64,000 nt of DNA from Ypsolopha sequella (taxonomy: Eukaryota > Arthropoda > Insecta > Lepidoptera > Ypsolophidae): the NCBI GenBank assembly GCA_934047225.1, contig OW204012.1, positions 5,332,001 through 5,396,000 of the forward strand, given 5' to 3'. Positions within the stretch are counted from its first letter, which is position 1. Each line of letters opens with the position of its first letter. Under the pieces are notes generated by a model. It saw only the letters and a list, made by a program, of their open reading frames with translations. It was not told the DNA's origin and made no database searches. Of the stretch, positions 1-10,865 are shown piece after piece. A program made the translations under genes and the position numbers.

Positions 1-50
1 ACCAGATGTATGTCTCCCAGGTTATTGTGAAATATATTGCACAATATTAA

Positions 51-465
51 GGGGCTATACCGTGAAAATTGACACTTTTTGAAGTAATTTATCTGCTCTT
101 TTAATGAAGTTCCAAGTAAAATAAATTAGTATAACAATTTTGGGACCTTTTACTAGATTTTGGTCTATCAGAAACGCGATAGGAGGAATTTCATTCGATA
201 GAAATAATTATTGAAATCAGGTCTAAATTTACACTTTTTTTGATATTCTGACAAATTAGGATAGCATACAGACTTGAAAAATATTTATTTAGATGGGTTT
301 TAACTACACCTAAATTACTGGTTTGAAATTTTTTGTAGCTATTTTAGTTAATTTTGAATTAATTTAAAACCGACTTTTTGACAATTTTCCCCGATTCCGT
401 CCCTTTCGCACTGCGGGTCTTTCTGCCTGGAGTAACGGGGACCTTTGCTAACACGGTATATCACC
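51..465. mobile_element. TTAA-flanked MITE, family F copy 1
   Basis: A 415-bp non-coding element flanked by TTAA at 47-50 and 466-469. Its ends are short imperfect inverted repeats: GGGGCTATACCGTG on the left and the complement of CACGGTATATCACC on the right. A near-identical copy lies at 52919-53334 and diverged relatives at 3845, 7454, 45236, 46586 and 51250. TTAA targets are typical of piggyBac- and Kolobok-type transposases, but no transposase is present, so it is non-autonomous and its superfamily is inference. Confidence 0.8.
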
Positions 466-469
466 TTAA

Positions 470-960
470 TCGAAATATCCCTTGCAGCATAAGGTGCAAA
501 ATGCAATGAATGCTTTAATCATATTAGTAATATGATCTACTAACGTTAAATATACGTAAAATGGCACAATACGTGCGATAAAATGGAACGTCTGTGGTCC
601 TGTGAATTTATTAGAAGAGGGATCTCGCTGAATCTCAAAAAACCGTTTTTTTAGTTTACATTTAAAAATATTTAGATATACAGGTGCTCTGAAATTCGAC
701 ATATTCCTTGAAAGGAGTTATACTGGAGATAATTTCCAACAGATTAAGCCCTATCAACTAGGGGTCGAAAATAAATGGTCTCCGAGTTACGAAGGTTTTT
801 CAGACTTTTAGATTGGTAACGAAAAACAAATTTTTCAAATATAATGATTCCTCTCTTGGCACTTATTTGTTATTTTTCTGATTAATGATAAATAAGTGAT
901 CATTTAATTTTATAAAAAATACATGCCCTGAATTTCAATAATCTCAGAAGATTTTTTATA
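470..960. other. AT-rich sequence, nothing recognised
   Basis: No coding pattern, RNA gene or repeat shared with the rest of the window was seen here. The longest reading frame, 466-702 on the minus strand, has biased AT-driven composition and no recognisable motif. Confidence 0.5.
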
Positions 961-1028
961 GAACAAGTGCGGAAAATGCCGACTACGCACGCGTGCGTAA
1001 AGCGGTCATTTTACGCACAGTGTGCTAT
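961..1028. repeat. Small palindromic MITE, family K copy 2
   Basis: The reverse complement of 9082-9162. Both arms carry GTGCGGAAAATGCCGAC-type sequence and end in TATAGCAC. The arm next to 1028 supplies a TATAAAAG string directly before a CpG-rich stretch. Confidence 0.65.
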
Positions 1029-1290
1029 AAAAGGTATTACCGGTCGGCCACGGCTTCAGGCTTTGAGAGGCGTGCCAAGTGGTTCTTCTTGCGACGGCGC
1101 CGGCGGAGAGAACAAATGTATGAAGTTGTATAGAGCTGGCCATGGGTCGCCGCTCGCGCATCTTGTCCGGCTTCGAGTGACTTGCGCTCTCGCGACGACG
1201 GCGGTGTGCGGGGAGCCGCGCCAGTGATCGAGTGCTTTAAGCGAAAATGTATCAAAGTTGTTTTTTCAGAGTGTACTCAGTGTTAACAGC
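1029..1290. other. CpG-rich segment, function unknown
   Basis: About 200 bp of GC- and CpG-rich DNA in an AT-rich background, followed by a segment ending CAGTGTTAAC. A similar order (K-like sequence, CpG-rich stretch, then CTCAGTGTTAAC) occurs at 6105-6302, so this may be a diverged repeat or a duplicated promoter-like unit. Short frames on both strands show no known protein. The TATAAAAG at 1025-1032 lies just upstream but comes from the K element, so promoter activity is speculation. Confidence 0.4.
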
Positions 1291-1539
1291 TTGGGATTTT
1301 TTTAATTTGCCGCGCTTTTGTTTTGACACGTTTCCCTTGGCAGACTCTACCCGCGCAAATCATTAGTTTAGGAAATATTTGAGTTTCAAACAAAAATATA
1401 TGTAGGAGTACAAGCATGACATCAGTAACCTTTTTATTGCGTTTATTGAACCCGTGTCGGTGTCGCGACTCCTAGTTTATGAACCCGCCCCTGCTCTGCA
1501 GCACGGGCCGAATGATCTAGAATTGGGTTTGGCCGTTAA

Positions 1540-1952
1540 AGCGCTATATTATGCTGCGAACGTGCTGCCACTTGAAAAAAAAAACATTATTAACGGCCGG
1601 TTTTGGCAGTTAAAATTTTAGCTCATCAAAGACGTTTTCTATGAAAAAATATTTCATTGCTATATCTACGCATTCACTTGAGCAGATTTTCAACAACTAT
1701 TCTAGTAAGTAAATAATGTTTTTTTTTTCTAACGTGACAGCACTTTCGCAACATATAGCCCCTTAATAAAAAAAACATTATCAACGGCCGGTTTTGGCAG
1801 TTAAAATTTTAGCTCATCAAAGACGTTTTCTATGAAAAAATATTTCATTGCTATATCTACGCATTCACTTGAGCAGATTTTCAACAACTATTCTAGTAAG
1901 TAAATAATGTTTTTTTTTCTAACGTGACAGCACTTTCGCAACATATAGCCCC
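1540..1952. mobile_element. TTAA MITE with internal tandem duplication, family E
   Basis: Flanked by TTAA at 1536-1539 and 1953-1956. The inverted termini run about 50 bp (GCGCTATATTATGCTGCGAA on the left against the complement of TTCGCAACATATAGCCCC on the right). A unit of about 190 bp, including the right terminus, is present twice in tandem (about 1577-1766 and 1767-1952), so the order is left end, body, right end, body, right end. Confidence 0.75.
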
Positions 1953-1956
1953 TTAA

Positions 1957-2748
1957 CATGAACACGAAAAATGAGCTTGGATATCCGACACATTTTTGTA
2001 TTTGTCCCAAAGGCGCCATGCCTACCACCTGCAGACCATTCCCGTGGCAGAACCCTCCGTGTTAAAGATCCCATAACAAAGATTCTTATCCTGTTAAAAT
2101 TAAGAACTAAAATGCTTTGACTTGTTATTCCCCCATGACGTCATCTTTAGAAAACTGCGCTGCGTCTTAATGCTATTGAAGTAAAATCTTTTGTTAAACA
2201 GAATAGAATTATTTCTATGAAAAATAATGAAAGTTATGTACACCGTGAACGTGCTCTCTCGCTTCGTCCACGTGTACTATTTGGCTTGAAAATATTAGCA
2301 CATTTTACAAATTTTTCGGCTTCCGCAACTTCATCTTAACACCCTGTATTTTTATATTACATACTATAATTATTTATGAGAAGTCCTGACTCACTCATTA
2401 ACGCCCAGCCCAAACAAAAGGAAAAACTTATAGCTATACATAAATAAGTACACATTTTTATTTTTTAAAGAAAAACTATACAAAACTAATACCTTGGCAC
2501 CTGAGCTAAACCGAAAGATCTGTATTCCAGGTGCCAGATCTAGAAAGCTGAAATTTTACACAGAAGTGTTCCCTATATAATGTAGATAAGGAATGAGGAC
2601 GGACTTTAGGAAATTCCCACGGGAACGGCAGAAACGGGATCCACCTGAGCAACGCCGCGTGCTTATACTAGTTACAGATAAGAATATAAACTTAAATCAT
2701 CAAGTTGTATGTTATTTGGAGTTTAGATTTTATTTTAATTGAAATATA
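1957..2748. other. Unassigned intergenic or intronic DNA
   Basis: No gene, RNA or repeat family was recognised. No frame here shows protein motifs. Confidence 0.5.
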
Positions 2749-3092
2749 GCAGCGGTAGCTCTAGGGTAGAACGCGCCGGCCGGTCGATACCCGGTCGGGC
2801 ATGCACCAATGAGTTTTTCGAAATTTATGTGCATAGTATTTGTTCTTACATACCACTGAACGGTGAAGAAAAACATCGTAAAGAAACCTGCATGCCCTAA
2901 AAAGCGTGTATTTGTGCCCGAAGTACGGCGGTAGGGCTCACCACCCATCATGTTGGGACGTAATAATCTTCGGTGAAACGTGGGTGTTCCGATTGTGGAC
3001 TGTGACTTGCATATCACAGTTAACACTCGGAACACCTCTGACACCGTCAGGGATTCATGTATATTTTGGCCGAGCTGGGCGCGTTCGTAGTC
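2749..3092 (+). repeat. Degenerate tRNA-derived SINE
   Basis: The block GCATGCACCAATGAGTTTTT, followed by TTTATGTGCATA and AAACATCGTAAAGAAACCTG, matches the body of the better-preserved SINE at 32110-32590. The tRNA-like head (GGTAGCTCTAGG, then GGTCGATACCCGG) is decayed. Members of this kind are common in Lepidoptera. Confidence 0.7.
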
Positions 3093-3400
3093 CAAGATTT
3101 CAAAAGTTTAGATGAACCCTGGAGCCTAAAATCTACTGCATTGTTTTTGAATGCGTGCGTTAACATAATGCCGACACGCGCACACTTATGAGTGCGCAAT
3201 CTGTCTACCTACGGTCAGCAAACTGATCAGACTACTAAAGATGTTAAAATGATTAATTTAAGTGCACTTCAGGTGTCCAACTATCACTGTGTTCAGATGA
3301 GCACTGATTCCAAACGTGTGAGCGTCACCCATTTAAAGGTGGAAACATTTTGGTGCTCTCATAGTACGGTAAGGGCTTATCTTTACTTTTAAAATCTTTG
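3093..3400. mobile_element. MITE with about 28-bp TIRs, family H copy 1 (uninterrupted)
   Basis: The termini CAAGATTTCAAAAGTTTAGA and the complement of the right end (CAAAGATTTTAAAAGTAAAG) are imperfect inverted repeats. The same element occurs in opposite orientation at 51006-51739, where it is split by a TTAA MITE. The TTAA at 3160-3163 here is the matching empty site. Confidence 0.8.
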
Positions 3401-3408
3401 CTTTGCTA

Positions 3409-3700
3409 GATACTCCCGCCCGGCTTCCGCGACGCTGCGAAGAACTTTATAAACTAAAGTCACACAATTACTGAATAGATTCATATTATACTTGCCCGCG
3501 ACCCCACCCGCGTTTATTCAACTCTGCCCCGTTTTCGGCTTTGGCTTTATTTTAATAACACTCTTTATACCCTATAGGTATGTTGAATGTGGGTCACTAC
3601 GACTAAAATAAAAAAAAACGCATCCAAATCTGTTCAGTAGTTTCGGAGATGTGCGCGAACAAACAGACAGACAGACAGAAAAGCATTCTAAAAATCGCTG
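3409..3700 (+). repeat. LINE/SINE 3'-tail-like repeat, family W
   Basis: Contains CCCGCCCGGCTTCCGC at the start and ends with a CAGACAGACAGACAG run. The same layout appears at 43700-43880 and, partly, at 44096. Such tails are widespread in lepidopteran genomes; the parent element is not identifiable here. Confidence 0.6.
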
Positions 3701-3844
3701 ATTTGTGTTCTATTATTGTTCTTTAGTCACCCCCTTTCAATTTGTATTACTTTTCTTCAATGTACAGACACACCGGGTTCTACTGTTTTATTATATGTAT
3801 TAATTTATATTTTTTTAATTCCCTTGAAAGGATGCTTTACTTAA

Positions 3845-4495
3845 GGCGATATGTAAAAGTTTTAGCGTCCCTGTTACCCCGTATGCGAAAAAATCCTCAG
3901 TGCGAGAGGGACGGATTCGTGGAAAAATAGCAAAAAGTCGTTTTTTTATTAATATACAATGTACTAAAATTGCTATCAAAGTTTCGTTTAACCAGAGGGT
4001 CTATTATGTATCTTTAGTTGCCATCTTTAGTTTTGAATTTGAATTTTGAATTTGAATTGAATTGAACATCTAAACTGGGTGCCTATCATTAAAAACATAG
4101 ATATACTATCGAATTCCGATTGTCTAAGGATATGTTCGCACTTGAAGTGACGTCACAGTTCGTAAATAGTTCAATACCTACTGAAGGCAATTTTGAAACT
4201 TCAGTTATTATCTATATTTCTGATGATAGGCACCCAGTCCAGTTGGCAACTAAAGATACATAATAGGGGGGCAGGTCCTAGATACTGTTAAAACCCATCT
4301 AATAACATATAATTGCAGTCCATATGTCAATCCAAATTGTGAAACCAGGAGAATTGGTGTCGAAAAAGACCTCATTTCAATAAATATTTCTATCCAGCCG
4401 AATTTCTCCAATCGCGTTTCTGTTTAACAGATCCCTAGAAAAAAAATCCAAAAATAATATACTATGTTATCAAAGTAATACATCATTTACTGAAA
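3845..4495. mobile_element. Family F MITE relative, interrupted and truncated
   Basis: It begins after TTAA at 3841-3844 and matches the complement of 45236-45642. It is split by a family G MITE at about 3997-4268 and is cut short where the family D element at 4496 begins. The two halves join where the 45-kb copy reads continuously. Confidence 0.65.
3997..4268. mobile_element. Palindromic MITE, family G copy 1
   Basis: The ends are TATTATGTATCTTTAGTTGC and its complement. It shares GGTGCCTATCAT and a conserved interior with 35468-36195 and 58806-59032. It sits inside the family F element above. A (TTTGAAT)n-like run is present near 4033-4065. Confidence 0.75.
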
Positions 4496-4874
4496 GGGGC
4501 TGCACAATGCTAAAATTCAGTCCTGCTCTAACGCTTTTGTTTTTTAACTGTCTATCCTGCTCTAATCAGATGCCGCGCACGCAAAACTTCAGTTATTTTG
4601 AAATCGCGGCTACAATTAGGACATTAATTACAATTTCTTTATGTAATAAAGATGGTTTTGTCTAGCAAGTATCTGCGTGTATTGGTTACGTTTCAATAGG
4701 TTTTGAAATATGGAAACTGAATATCTTTTTCCGTGAAATTCATGCTTTTTTAAAAATAATATAATTAAAATAATATTGCAAGTATCTTTATTTATAAAGT
4801 GTAATTAATTATTGTCTAGAGTCAAAAATCACCTGAATCCTATGCAAAACTGATGTTTAGCATTGTGGAGCCCC
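4496..4874. mobile_element. MITE, family D copy 1
   Basis: TIRs are GGGGCTGCACAATGCTAAA and the complement of TTTAGCATTGTGGAGCCCC. The right flank is TTAA (4875-4878). Other copies lie at 13996, 33834, 48822 and 62656. No coding capacity. Confidence 0.8.
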
Positions 4875-4878
4875 TTAA

Positions 4879-5317
4879 TGTAATAAATGCGTTCAAGTAA
4901 AATGTCTTTCAGGTGCGTCATGATCGCAGTAATAGTAATTTCAGCTTATTGTGTGATACTATCGTGTTTCACATGACGAATGCGTGGTATTTGTACGTGT
5001 TACGTAATTTATTACACCTGGCCCGTATGCTGCCTTGTCATCATAGAAAAGGTACGTCGTGCGTGAACAATATGCGTTTTCCGTTAGTGTAGAAGAAACT
5101 ACATACAAAAAAAATTTTTTTTTTTATTTTGAATCCTGCAGGAGCCGAACTAAACTTAAACTAAGAAACATAATTATTATTTTTACGTTTTACAAATGAA
5201 AGTAAGAAAGAAAGCTATTATGTTGATTATACCCTGGTTTTCTCATTAGTGTGGAATTGTACAGAGAAAACCAGTCTCTTCGTCGTTTCTGGTAGATGAA
5301 GCCCTTAATAAAATATT
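4879..5317. other. Unassigned AT-rich DNA
   Basis: No gene or shared repeat was recognised in this stretch. Confidence 0.45.
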
Positions 5318-5685
5318 TTTCAATGCAAGTGCTCGTAAAGGCCCACTTTTTATTCATCAAAACCGAACAGAAAGTCGATTATTTTACCCTAGGGCTTTAT
5401 TATTATTATTTTTTTATTTATTTACAATGGTTGGCTAACCTGCAGCCTTTGCTGTGTTCCATAAATGTTATACTTTTTTTTCCATTGTTTAACGGCTCTG
5501 GATACAGTCCTTTTGAGCCAATCATAATTTGAAGTTCACAAGATTATATTTGTTGTACTTCCTCACACTATGCATTGAAAAACGTAGTATGATACACGGG
5601 CATAACAGCAATAAATTACTCAGTTACGTTTAAAATCGTCCTCGTAATTTATTCCTTTTCGCCCTTGTAGCATAAACTACTATTT
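5318..5685. repeat. Interspersed repeat, family L copy 1
   Basis: About 370 bp nearly identical to 15218-15605 (AAGGCCCACTTTTTAT, GGTTGGCTAACCTGCAG, ACGGCTCTGGATACAGTCC). The ends (CAATGCAAGTGCTCGT and CTATGCATTGAAAAACG) are internally related. Non-coding; class unknown. Confidence 0.7.
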
Positions 5686-5689
5686 TTGT

Positions 5690-6100
5690 TCTATTAAAAT
5701 TAAAATAAATTACACGTAGATAAGGGACGATATTATATGTACTTTATAAATAATAATGTATATAGGAGTAAACATATATTATTATGTATAAGAATGGATA
5801 CATTACGTAGTTTTAATAATCATTATTATTATTATTACGTTGGTACACTTTTCAGTCACGGGCCCATAGGGGCCCGGTCATTTGAAAGGCATTCATGGGG
5901 CCGAAGCCAACATTGAAGAGGCCTTTGGTACCAGTTAATCTAAATGTGAGATGGCTGCATCTATTATTCTTATTACTTTTTTATTTTTTAAACTTCTTAT
6001 GAACTTTTAAAATCTTCCTTTTTTTATGTTACATAATTAATTGCACCTACACGCTATATCAGCGGCATATTAAAAACAGAACAGTAGGCTACCTTCAAAG
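5690..6100. other. Unassigned AT-rich DNA
   Basis: Mostly low-complexity A/T, with a GC-rich block at 5859-5940 that contains the small palindrome GGGCCCATAGGGGCCC. No gene was recognised. Confidence 0.45.
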
Positions 6101-6104
6101 AAAT

Positions 6105-6302
6105 GTACCAAGCGCGGGCTAATATGTGTGCGTGCCAGTACGTACTCGTACGCACGAACCATTTCACGCACACAACGACACTTGCTAAGTCGGGAAGATC
6201 GGGGCGAGGCGGGGACGCCCGCTACCGCCGCGCTTGTCTAAACGAAAATAAATACATTTTAAACATTAAATCTGATCTGACGCCATGTGCTCAGTGTTAA
6301 CT
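6105..6302. other. CpG-rich segment resembling 961-1290
   Basis: A K-like stretch (CGTACGCACG, CATTTCACGCACAC) is followed by a CpG-rich block (GGGGCGAGGCGGGGACG) and then CTCAGTGTTAAC. The order is the same as at 961-1290 although identity is low. No protein or RNA was recognised. Confidence 0.4.
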
Positions 6303-7085
6303 TACTCGTATTTTAGTTATTTGGAATTTTTTGTATTGTAAAGCTGTTTTTTGTTTTTGAGATTTATCCTGTCACCGGGTCGTTAGTAATGGGCAGCGAA
6401 CATTGATTCTTTGAGAGGAAACTAAAGAAATGATTAACAAATATGATTCATAGGTACGTATCCGTATGTATTAATATTGTAAATATTATAGTTATAAAAC
6501 TAAATCACACTTAGCTGTATAACTAAAAGACAGTGACAACCCTGCAACAGCAGGCATGTATGTCTCGCGCGGCGCGGGAGTTATTCTACTATTCTGTTTT
6601 TACTATGTCCACAGTTAGATACAAAGGCTGTAATGTTATTTATTATAGAGTGATAGATCGATAGATATAATCTTTATTTACTCAACAAAATAATACAAAA
6701 ACGTTTTAAGTTCCGACAAGACTTGAAGTGCCCTGACTCAGCATGTGTTGCGGGCAGTAGACTACAACGCTGTTATTATGCCAGAACCATTGGTTTGTCG
6801 CGCAAACTTCCGACATTTTCAGGTAAATACTTACATAGATACACCTAGTTACATTATAATACATAGATGCTACTATTATGTCTATATACAAAGAAAATAA
6901 GTAATCAGTTTGTGCTCATATATGTAAAGTAGGCGGATCACTAATGTTCCAATGAAAGACTATCTATACATATTATAAATAAATAAAGTATATGTCGTTG
7001 TGTTGGTTTGGTTACTAAGAAGATTGTTGAAGTATACTTTTTTGAAATTATTTTTATACTTCGATTCCCTTAAAGGTGGTGTACA
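6303..7085. other. Unassigned AT-rich DNA
   Basis: No gene or repeat family was recognised. It includes a short ATAGATCGATAGATA run near 6650. Confidence 0.45.
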
Positions 7086-7453
7086 TCGTTCAAACACTTT
7101 GTGGCTTGGTGTTTAAAGCTACCCCTGAACGCAGCAATCTTTTGACACTGCATTTCGGGTCCCCTATCTCAATTACTCCGAACAATAAACTGGCAAGATG
7201 AAGCTTTTTACGACCCTCCATATTTAAAATGCCAGCACTGTTCAGATATGGTGTCACATGTCCACGTGAAGGTATGTGAAAATCGTAGCGACGCAGGCTT
7301 TCTGTACCTGTTGTAATATTCTGTGCTTTTTCTTGTACAAACATGGCCCGTACACCACCAGACAGTAGTTGAATTCCGAAATTATCAAGGACTCTCACAG
7401 TTTTATCCTCATCTCAGTGCTTAAGTACTTTCGAATGTTGTACAAAACCTTAA

Positions 7454-7870
7454 GGGGGTATATCGTCAATATCGACACTTTTTGAAGTTATTTATCTGCT
7501 GTTCAAAAGTAGTCCCAAGTTAAATAAATTAGTATAACAATTCTGGGACCTTTTTCTAGATGTTGGTCTATCAGAAACGCGTTTGGAGGAATTTCACTCG
7601 ATAGAAATAATTATTGAAATGAGGTCTAAATTTACACTTTTTTTGATATTCTGACAAATTAGGGTATTATACACACTTCAAAAATATTTATTGAGATGGG
7701 TTTAAACAAAACCTAAATTACTGGAAATGGAAATTTTCATAGCTATTTTAGTTAATTTTTTTATTAAATTAAAACCGTAATTTTCTCAATTTTCCCTGAT
7801 TCCTTCCCTCTCGCACTGCGGATCTTTCCGCCTGGAGTAACGTGGACCTTTGCACGGACGATATATCACC
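7454..7870. mobile_element. Family F MITE inside the LINE reading frame
   Basis: Flanked by TTAA at 7450-7453 and 7871-7874. It resembles 51-465 throughout. Removing it and one TTAA rejoins the LINE frame across HRLKVLYNIR, so it is a clean insertion into the retrotransposon. Confidence 0.85.
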
Positions 7871-8209
7871 TTAAGTCTGTGGAAGCAGTTTCGCACTAGT
7901 TCCAGCACGTGGCCCTCAAAATGCATTTCATTGTCCAGAATCATCCCCAGGTAGCGCGCTTCATTTACTCTATTAGTGACTTGATTTTTAATCTTCACCT
8001 GAGGATTCAATCCAGCTTTGTGTTTGTTTATTTGATCCAAGTATCATATATTTGGTCATTGCGGCATTAAGCGCAAGGGAGTTTGCCGAAGACCAATTGG
8101 CAATTATTTCTAGGTTATTGTTAATTGCTTGCAATGTGATTATCAGAAGTAGTTTTGTTAATAGAGTAGTATATTTGTACATCATCTGCATATTGATGGT
8201 AGTCAAAAT

Positions 8210-8676
8210 CAGGGTTGGGAAGGATGATTATCCGTGATAAATATCTTAATAGTTGTCATGATGCTTATCTTGATAAAAGTAGCTCGATAATTGTCAATTG
8301 ATAATGACAAAAATTGCGTTCATGAAAGTGAACTGTGGGGATTCCCCGTACCATAAATATTCAGTTCGGATTTAGAGTGCTTTCGCGCGTTTCCTTTAAA
8401 TAATTTAAAATATAGTACTAAAAATGATTTTTACTTTAATTAACGTTAATTTGTGTTGGATTTTTAATAAAAATCATAAAATTTATTTGTTTTTGTTAGA
8501 ATTGCCCAAATTATAATGCATTTTTTTATGTATTTGTTGAAACAATATAACAAATTAATTTCTTACACTAGTGATAATGATCCGATATGAGCCGGATGCT
8601 TGTCCGAAAATTATCGGGTAAGCGGTAGCTCAGTCGGTATCAAGCAGCAAAACTATCTTGATAATGTCGAACCCTG
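8210..8676. mobile_element. hAT-type MITE inside the LINE
   Basis: Starts CAGGGTTGGG and ends CGAACCCTG. It is flanked by the near-matching 8-mers GTCAAAAT (8202-8209) and GTCACAAT (8677-8684), as expected for a hAT 8-bp duplication with one later change. Subterminal GATAAT/ATTATC motifs recur. It contains TAGCTCAGTCGG, resembling a tRNA A box. Confidence 0.7.
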
Positions 8677-9081
8677 GTCACAATTCTGAAAAGATCCAAC
8701 AATATATCATAAATAGCAAAGGCCCCATAATGGAACCCTGTGGCACTTCTCGATCAATGAGTGCTCTGTGGTTTAGATGCCGAAAATGTGCCATCCGATC
8801 TTGTTGCCATCTATTTGTGAGGTAACATTAAACCAACGTATGAATTTTTCATCAAAGCAATCGTATGTCAATTTAGACAATAAAAGAGTGTGATCAATGC
8901 AATCAAATGCACGAGCAAAGTAGTAGTACTAATATTGTAAATTACGTGACGCTAATTAGGGGTGGGGCGGGGAGTGGTAGTTCAGTGTCACTTTGTGTCA
9001 CGAAGAGGGATAGGGGGCTCTGAAGAAATGTCACGTGACAAATCGCGATTTAATAAGTACAAGTATCTTTGTAATATAATT

Positions 9082-9162
9082 TATAGCACACTGTGCGTAA
9101 AATGACCGCTTTACGCACGCTGCGCGTGCGTAAAAGTCGGCATTTTCCGCACTTGTGCTATA
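9082..9162. repeat. Palindromic MITE, family K copy 1
   Basis: Two arms of about 38 bp (TATAGCACACTGTGCGTAAA and the complement of TTCCGCACTTGTGCTATA) form a near-perfect hairpin. Followed to about 9290 by a CpG-bearing stretch (CTCGTGCGAGAAAC, GCCTTCGGCTCGTGCC) of unknown origin. Confidence 0.7.
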
Positions 9163-9460
9163 AAAAATTATACGAAACTCGTGCGAGAAACTTTTTCTCG
9201 ACTCGTGTGATTGCAGCACTCGCCTTCGGCTCGTGCCGCAAACTCACACTCGTCAGAAAACGTTTCATCGCTCTCGTATCGTAATGTACTATTGTAGAAT
9301 AAATAATTCGTTGATAAATTTACTTGCCTTTCACTCATGACAAAACTCAGCCAAATATGTGTCATGGGCGCCCCCTTAGTACCCGAAAACTGTCGATACC
9401 ATCGGACTATCCTGATAAGTTAAAATAATCCTTACGAAATATTTCTGTATTGTCTAGATC

Positions 9461-9706
9461 AGGGGTCGGCAACCTTATGATATAGGAGGGCCACAAATGC
9501 TAATAGGAGATTAGCCAGGGCCACATGTCCATCTTTTAACCGAGAACAATACTTGCTTTTTAGATAGTTCAGAATGGAAAATGTCTGCTCACACAAATAT
9601 GTACCACCAAATATAGTTATCATGCAGTGGTTGCGAACCATGCGGGCCACACCAAAGTGGTTCACGGGCCGCATGCGGCCCGCGGGCCGCCGGTTGCCGA
9701 CCCCTG
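9461..9706 (-). mobile_element. hAT deletion derivative with transposase C-terminus remnant
   Basis: A 246-bp element with TIRs CAGGGGTCGGCAACC and GGTTGCCGACCCCTG and an exact 8-bp target duplication GTCTAGAT (9453-9460 and 9707-9714). The minus strand still reads TYLCEQTFSILNYLKSKY followed by SRLKDGHV. This matches the C-terminal dimerisation region of hAT transposases. It is thus an internal-deletion product of an autonomous hAT, not a de novo MITE. Confidence 0.85.
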
Positions 9707-9719
9707 GTCTAGATACTTA

Positions 9720-10121
9720 TTTAAGAACCCGGTCCGCGACGACGACAGTTTTGATGCAAAGCATTTTGTTAAACATTTTTCTGGCCTTTATCGCGATGTT
9801 TTTGGCAAAACCAAGGACATACACCACTTCATATTGGCCGTTTAAATGAATGCCAAAAATTACTTGATTGAATTGTTTCTCTTTTGCAAATTATTTTGGT
9901 ACTTACGAGCCCGTTTAGAATAGTTCTAAATAATGTCTAAGTACCAAAATAATTCGCAAAGGTGAAACAATTCAATCAAATAATTTTTAGGACTTCATTT
10001 AGACGGCCAATATGAATTGGTGTATGTCCCTGGTTTTTACAAAAACATCGCGGTAAAGATGAGAAAAATATTTAAAAAAATACTTCGCATCAAACGGACG
10101 AAAAAACGGAGCGGGTTCTTA
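9720..10121. repeat. 400-bp near-perfect palindrome (foldback element)
   Basis: Arms of about 185 bp (9720-9908 and 9937-10121) are inverted copies around a spacer of about 30 bp. The ends are TTAAGAACCCGGTCCGCGAC and its diverged complement GGAGCGGGTTCTTAA. Non-coding; it abuts the hAT element on its left. Confidence 0.8.
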
Positions 10122-10865
10122 AGGATAAGATTTGTAATAATTTAAGGAACAATAAATAAATAAAAAAAAATATTACTCAACGATTGAAAGACACTTCCAC
10201 GCGACCGAAGCCGCGGGAAAAAGCTAGTAAAGAAAGAAAAATTTAAAAAAAACTTGTAAAATTAGCGGACATGGAAATCGGTGTCCATTCATAAAAAGAG
10301 CAAACAGTAAATAAATACAAATTGCCACTTCACAAGCTTTGTACACTAATTTCGAAATTGAAACTGAAGTGCGTCCAGTTGCTCTGGCTGCGGGCCAATC
10401 TGTTTCTGGTATTCACATAACCATCATCAGATTCGGAAAGAGCAACGTTATCTAACCGTTTGTCCCAAAACGTTGCGGTGACTGGTTTTGAAATAACTTA
10501 TTGTTATTACGTAATATGGTATTAGGGACTAGTTACGAAGGTCAAATGCCGGAAAACTTGCTTTCTTGTATGGACAAGCTAGTTATGTATGTCAGTGAGA
10601 GTGACAGGTAGTTATATCGGCAACTGAATAACTGAGTGTCGAGGGCATGCGCGGTCGCAGCCTACGATTTTGAAGGGGAGTCATCTTTATTTAGCAAAAA
10701 TATACTAGGGATGGCTCCTCGTATCTGCTATAAATTACCAAGAGAAATCAGAGAAACAGAAAACAAACAGAAGGTGCGGGACAGCGGTAACAGTCTCCTC
10801 AATGTCGCCAGCAGGTCGGACGGGCCCTATATGAAACATTCGATCGTTTTTTCTCATTAGATCTA
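10122..10865. other. Unassigned DNA
   Basis: No gene or repeat family was recognised between the palindrome and the mariner. Confidence 0.45.

Larger units (their letters stand above)
7086..8935 (-). pseudogene. 5'-truncated non-LTR retrotransposon (LINE), reverse-transcriptase fossil
   Basis: Read on the minus strand from 8935 down, the pieces encode recognisable non-LTR reverse transcriptase: AFDCIDHTLLLSKL, then GPLLFMIY (8.7 kb), YADDV (about 8180), NWSSANSLALN, EARYLGMILDNEMHFEGHV, and a C-terminal part with HVTPYLNSAGILNM and RKLHLASLLFGVI (7.1-7.3 kb). The YADD box is the catalytic motif. The copy lacks its endonuclease and 5' part and has stops and frameshifts, so it is dead. It is interrupted twice, by a TTAA MITE at 7454-7870 and a hAT-type MITE at 8210-8676. 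Clade (Jockey/CR1-like) is inferred from motif style only. Confidence 0.85.

Noticed and set aside
1037..1255. Arg-rich minus-strand frame in the CpG block
   Set aside because: Composition follows from CpG-rich DNA; no homology recognised and no start or splice context.
8620..8680. tRNA-derived SINE inside the hAT-type MITE
   Set aside because: The A-box match is good, but the B box is poor (TGTCGAACCC) and the segment is fully contained within the 8-bp-flanked element.
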